From contig NC_016935.1 in the NCBI RefSeq assembly GCF_000250655.1, positions 2,312,001 to 2,376,000 of the forward strand: DNA of 64,000 nt, in the 5' to 3' direction. This stretch comes from Paenibacillus mucilaginosus 3016. GTDB lineage: Bacteria > Bacillota > Bacilli > Paenibacillales > NBRC-103111. Every line of letters begins with the position of its first letter. Positions within the stretch are counted from its first letter, which is position 1. The notes beneath the pieces are model-generated. The model saw only the letters and a program-made list of their open reading frames with translations. It did no database searches and was not told the origin of the DNA. The translations under genes and the position numbers were made by a program. Below are positions 61,350-64,000 of this stretch, in pieces.

Positions 61350-62156
61350 ATGAAACAAGATGAACACGTACCGACTTTGATTATAGGAGCCTCCATGCTG
61401 GGCCTCGGGCTGGCGTCCTCCAAGGGGGGCGATGCCGTGGTGCTGGAGTCCGGCAACAGCGTCGGCAGCGAGTTTATCCGGAGCTTCAAGCTGAGCCGGC
61501 CATGGATTCCTGCGGAGGAAGCTTCCCCCAGCCGGGAGATCCGCGAAGAACTGACAAAGCGGAACATTATGAGTGGGGAGGGCAGCATCCACCTGCCCGG
61601 GTTGATGCCCGTCATGATCAAGCACATCAAGGAGCACGACCTTCAAGTGAGAATGCAGTCCTCTGTTGTAAACGTCAGCATGCGGGAAGGGAAATTTGTT
61701 GTGTTGTATTATGATGCATCGGGCCTCAGGACCATAACAGCAGACAAGCTGGTGGATACTTCAATCCCATGCTCCACCAAGCCCGAATGCCTTCGTGTGA
61801 AAGCCAAAAGCCTGAATGTCATGATCATGGGATTACCGGAGGGCTCTGATTTTGTAGCGGCAGAGGGATATGAAATTCGGCGAGGCCGGTTTGATTCCGA
61901 GACCATCCTCCGATTCCCGCTGGACCCCAACGAGGACTGGATATCGGCAAGGAGCAGGCTTTTCCAGTTTTGGTTAAATCGGCCGCTCTCGCTGAAGCCG
62001 TACGCATTTGTCACACATGCAGAGGAATTCGATATGGAGTACGAGGAAGCCCGGCAGCAGATCGCTCCAGGTTGGGAATGGCTTCCCTCGGCTTTTTATG
62101 CAAACCCTCTTGAAGCCTTCGATCAGGGCTTCCACTATGGGAAAGGAGACTTCTAA
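61350..62156 (+). CDS. FAD-dependent oxidoreductase-like protein
   Basis: 268 residues with an N-terminal dinucleotide fold (TLIIGASMLGLGLASSKGGDAVVLESG, cut to 20 here as TLIIGASMLGLGLASSKGGD). The rest is short of a complete FAD oxidase, ending with an AFDQGFHYGKGDF tail. AGGAGG precedes ATG 61350. It lies 2 nt upstream of a large FAD oxidoreductase gene and probably forms a complex with it. The exact family is not recognised. Confidence 0.65.
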   Translation: MKQDEHVPTLIIGASMLGLGLASSKGGDAVVLESGNSVGSEFIRSFKLSRPWIPAEEASPSREIREELTKRNIMSGEGSIHLPGLMPVMIKHIKEHDLQVRMQSSVVNVSMREGKFVVLYYDASGLRTITADKLVDTSIPCSTKPECLRVKAKSLNVMIMGLPEGSDFVAAEGYEIRRGRFDSETILRFPLDPNEDWISARSRLFQFWLNRPLSLKPYAFVTHAEEFDMEYEEARQQIAPGWEWLPSAFYANPLEAFDQGFHYGKGDF

Positions 62157-62158
62157 TC

Positions 62159-64000
62159 ATGCAGCTCATGGAGAAACGGGATGGCAGAATCATGGCTTCA
62201 CCGGCAGAGGGTCTATTCGAGGAGCACTATGATGTCATTGTGGTAGGGCTGGGGACAGCCGGCTCGATGGCCGCCATAGCTGCTGCCAGAAGAGGACTTA
62301 GGGTGCTGGGTATTGAGCGTCTTAACTGCATGGGAGGGACGGGAACCGTTGGCGGCGTCGTAGGCTACTACTATGGAAACCGCGGCGGAATATTTGAGGA
62401 CATCGACAGTCAAGTGGCAGCTTATCAGAGGCAGGACGATTTCGCGCCTTTCCAGGGAGTCCATGCCGAAATCAAGAACTGGATCCTGGATACCGAAGCG
62501 GTCAAAGCCGGTGTGGAATTAAGATATGAATCGTTTGTGATTGGCGTTTACCGGGAAGAGCTCAAGGTCAAAGGCTTGTGCTGGGTGTCCCCGGCCGGTA
62601 TTCACCGGACCACAGCAGGCGTTGTGATAGACAGTACGGGAAATGCGGAGATTTGTGAGCTTGCCGGTTGTGCTTTTGATATGGGAAGAGAGCTTGACGG
62701 AGAATGCCAGCCGTTCTCGAATGTTCAGATGAAGCTGTACCCGAACGGATCGGTAGGCAATTTCTATACCGATTCCGGCTATATTGATGTAACCGATCCA
62801 GAGAATGTGACCCAGGCGATCATCGACTCCAATATGCTCGGTACGCATCTGCAGGAAACCTTTACAGGGGAAGCGCTCCTGCTCAAGACGGCTCCATTGC
62901 TGGGGATTCGGGAGAGCCGCAGAATCGTCGGTGAAGAACGGGTCACGTTTACGGATGTGCTGGAGGACCGCCTAACCCGGGAGCCTGTTTTCTTTGGCTT
63001 CTCCAATCTGGACAATCACGGCAAGGATATGGCATTTGAGAGCGAGAATCAGCAGGATTGGCTGGTGGCGGCGAGTCTGTTCGGACCGAACATGAATGTT
63101 CCGGTTCCTATGGGGACATTCATTCCCCAGGGGTTTGACGGATTGCTCGCGGCAGGACGCTGCATCTCCCTGGATCATGATATTGCCTCTGCGATTCGCC
63201 AGAAGAGGGATATGGAAAAATCGGGTGAGGTTGCTGCTGGTATTGCCTACCTGGCCATTCGGGAGAACATGCATGTCAAGGAAGTCCCCTATGATACGCT
63301 GAAGGAATTGCTGGTCGAGACGAAGTGTCTAAAGCCTGGGCAAACTCTGGAGTTCCGTGAGATTACTCCCCAGGAGGATCATGAGCTGAAGCCGATACCC
63401 GCCTCCAAGTGGCTGACAGATCCGCAAGCCATCAAAGAGGGCCTTGCAGGTGATAAACCCGGGATTGCCATCTGGTCCGCCAGACGGTTGGGCGGCTCCA
63501 TCCTCACCTCATTGAAGGAATGGATGGATGAGCGCGATCAGCCTCTGCTCCGGAAGAACAGTGCGCTGGCACTGGGTTTAATGGGGGAGAGCGCATGCCT
63601 GCCGGTCCTGCGCGAGATCGTGTACTCACGAGATTTGTACCTGCCGCGAACCAGTCGTAAATACAACCAACCTCATGTGTTCGCGGCTATTTATTTGCTG
63701 GGTCGTTTGAAAGACCATGAAATCATGCCTGAGTTGATGAGCTTCATGAGCAATGAATCTTTCATGGACACTCTTGAGGCTGACAGCAGCAATGATGAGT
63801 TTATCTTCGACCGGGCAGAGCTGTATTTTCAGTTCTTCAGCTTTTCCATGATGGCGGCTCTGCGCATTGCTGACCGGTATGAAGAGTGGAGACCACAGAT
63901 CGACGAGGTTGTTTCCGGACGTCTCGCCGACCCGGATTTCGAATTAATCATTACCCTGAAGACTCATATTAGAGAGGCCAATGGGTTCCTCAAGAAAAAG
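62159..64000 (+). CDS. FAD-dependent oxidoreductase (FAD_oxidored, PF12831-like), runs off the right edge
   Basis: At least 614 residues from ATG 62159, with AAAGGAG in the preceding gene's end. The FAD fold begins at YDVIVVGLGTAGSMAAIAAA (residues 24-43), followed by ERLNCMGGTGTVGG and a GLLAAGRCISLDHDIASAIR segment near the C-terminal part of the FAD domain. Beyond residue 440 a helical, HEAT-like region (ALALGLMGESACLPVLREIV) continues to the window edge. Members oxidise sugars or related compounds; substrate unknown. Confidence 0.8.
   Translation, partial: MQLMEKRDGRIMASPAEGLFEEHYDVIVVGLGTAGSMAAIAAARRGLRVLGIERLNCMGGTGTVGGVVGYYYGNRGGIFEDIDSQVAAYQRQDDFAPFQGVHAEIKNWILDTEAVKAGVELRYESFVIGVYREELKVKGLCWVSPAGIHRTTAGVVIDSTGNAEICELAGCAFDMGRELDGECQPFSNVQMKLYPNGSVGNFYTDSGYIDVTDPENVTQAIIDSNMLGTHLQETFTGEALLLKTAPLLGIRESRRIVGEERVTFTDVLEDRLTREPVFFGFSNLDNHGKDMAFESENQQDWLVAASLFGPNMNVPVPMGTFIPQGFDGLLAAGRCISLDHDIASAIRQKRDMEKSGEVAAGIAYLAIRENMHVKEVPYDTLKELLVETKCLKPGQTLEFREITPQEDHELKPIPASKWLTDPQAIKEGLAGDKPGIAIWSARRLGGSILTSLKEWMDERDQPLLRKNSALALGLMGESACLPVLREIVYSRDLYLPRTSRKYNQPHVFAAIYLLGRLKDHEIMPELMSFMSNESFMDTLEADSSNDEFIFDRAELYFQFFSFSMMAALRIADRYEEWRPQIDEVVSGRLADPDFELIITLKTHIREANGFLKKK

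Overview
The window reads as a chromosomal segment of a spore-forming Firmicute close to Paenibacillus. The signs are two endospore germination (ger) loci, strong GGAGG-type ribosome binding sites with frequent GTG/TTG starts, many AraC regulators, large membrane-bound AraC regulators beside LplB/LplC-type sugar importers, and a wide set of glycoside hydrolases. No rRNA, tRNA, CRISPR array or insertion sequence was recognised. The genus call is inferred from gene content.

Layout. 1-846 (-): 5' part of a gerA-family germinant receptor gene with an apparent frameshift. 919-4270: GH88 hydrolase and DUF2264 protein with a divergent AraC regulator. 4407-5579: a CysJ-like flavoprotein lacking its FMN domain. 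5791-7839: AraC regulator convergent with a Gfo/Idh/MocA dehydrogenase. 7979-14109: a promoter and operator-like palindromes, then a four-gene operon (SIS sugar isomerase, PfkB kinase, GH38 alpha-mannosidase, ADP-ribosylglycohydrolase family protein) ending in a terminator. 14161-16187: AraC regulator and ribokinase, convergent. 16336-19534: an intact membrane diguanylate cyclase and a truncated second one. 19635-22652: XRE-cupin regulator divergent from a cupin / TIM-barrel epimerase / dehydrogenase operon. 22852-25672: ROK protein, a decayed aldo/keto reductase and a frameshifted epimerase. 25641-27410: AraC regulator and PhyH dioxygenase.

27623-46760 has a near-mirror layout. Two paralogous sugar-import modules (permease, permease, lipoprotein binding protein) each diverge from a large transmembrane AraC regulator. 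Between them lie AraC genes, an amidohydrolase/Rieske pair, a GH105-like protein and a clan GH-A hydrolase. The second module is followed by a GH129/GH101-like hydrolase. Together with GH88, GH38 and the dehydrogenases, this suggests import of complex, perhaps uronate- or amino-sugar-containing, oligosaccharides followed by intracellular breakdown under local AraC control.

48966-51816 is a decayed gerABC operon: gerA has lost its middle and is frameshifted, gerB is intact, and gerC has an in-frame TAG. 51817-52748 is gene-poor. 52671-55336 is a compact PadR / two DUF1048 / ABC exporter module with a clear promoter overlapped by a palindrome. 55337-56003 is non-coding with repeats and terminators. 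56004-60815 holds a two-component system divergent from a membrane protein and a membrane-fused multicopper oxidase. 61350-64000 holds two FAD-dependent oxidoreductases, the second running off the end.

Lesions in at least six genes (two gerA, gerC, aldo/keto reductase, epimerase, one GGDEF protein) mean either real genome decay or, for the single-base shifts next to short homopolymers, sequence error.
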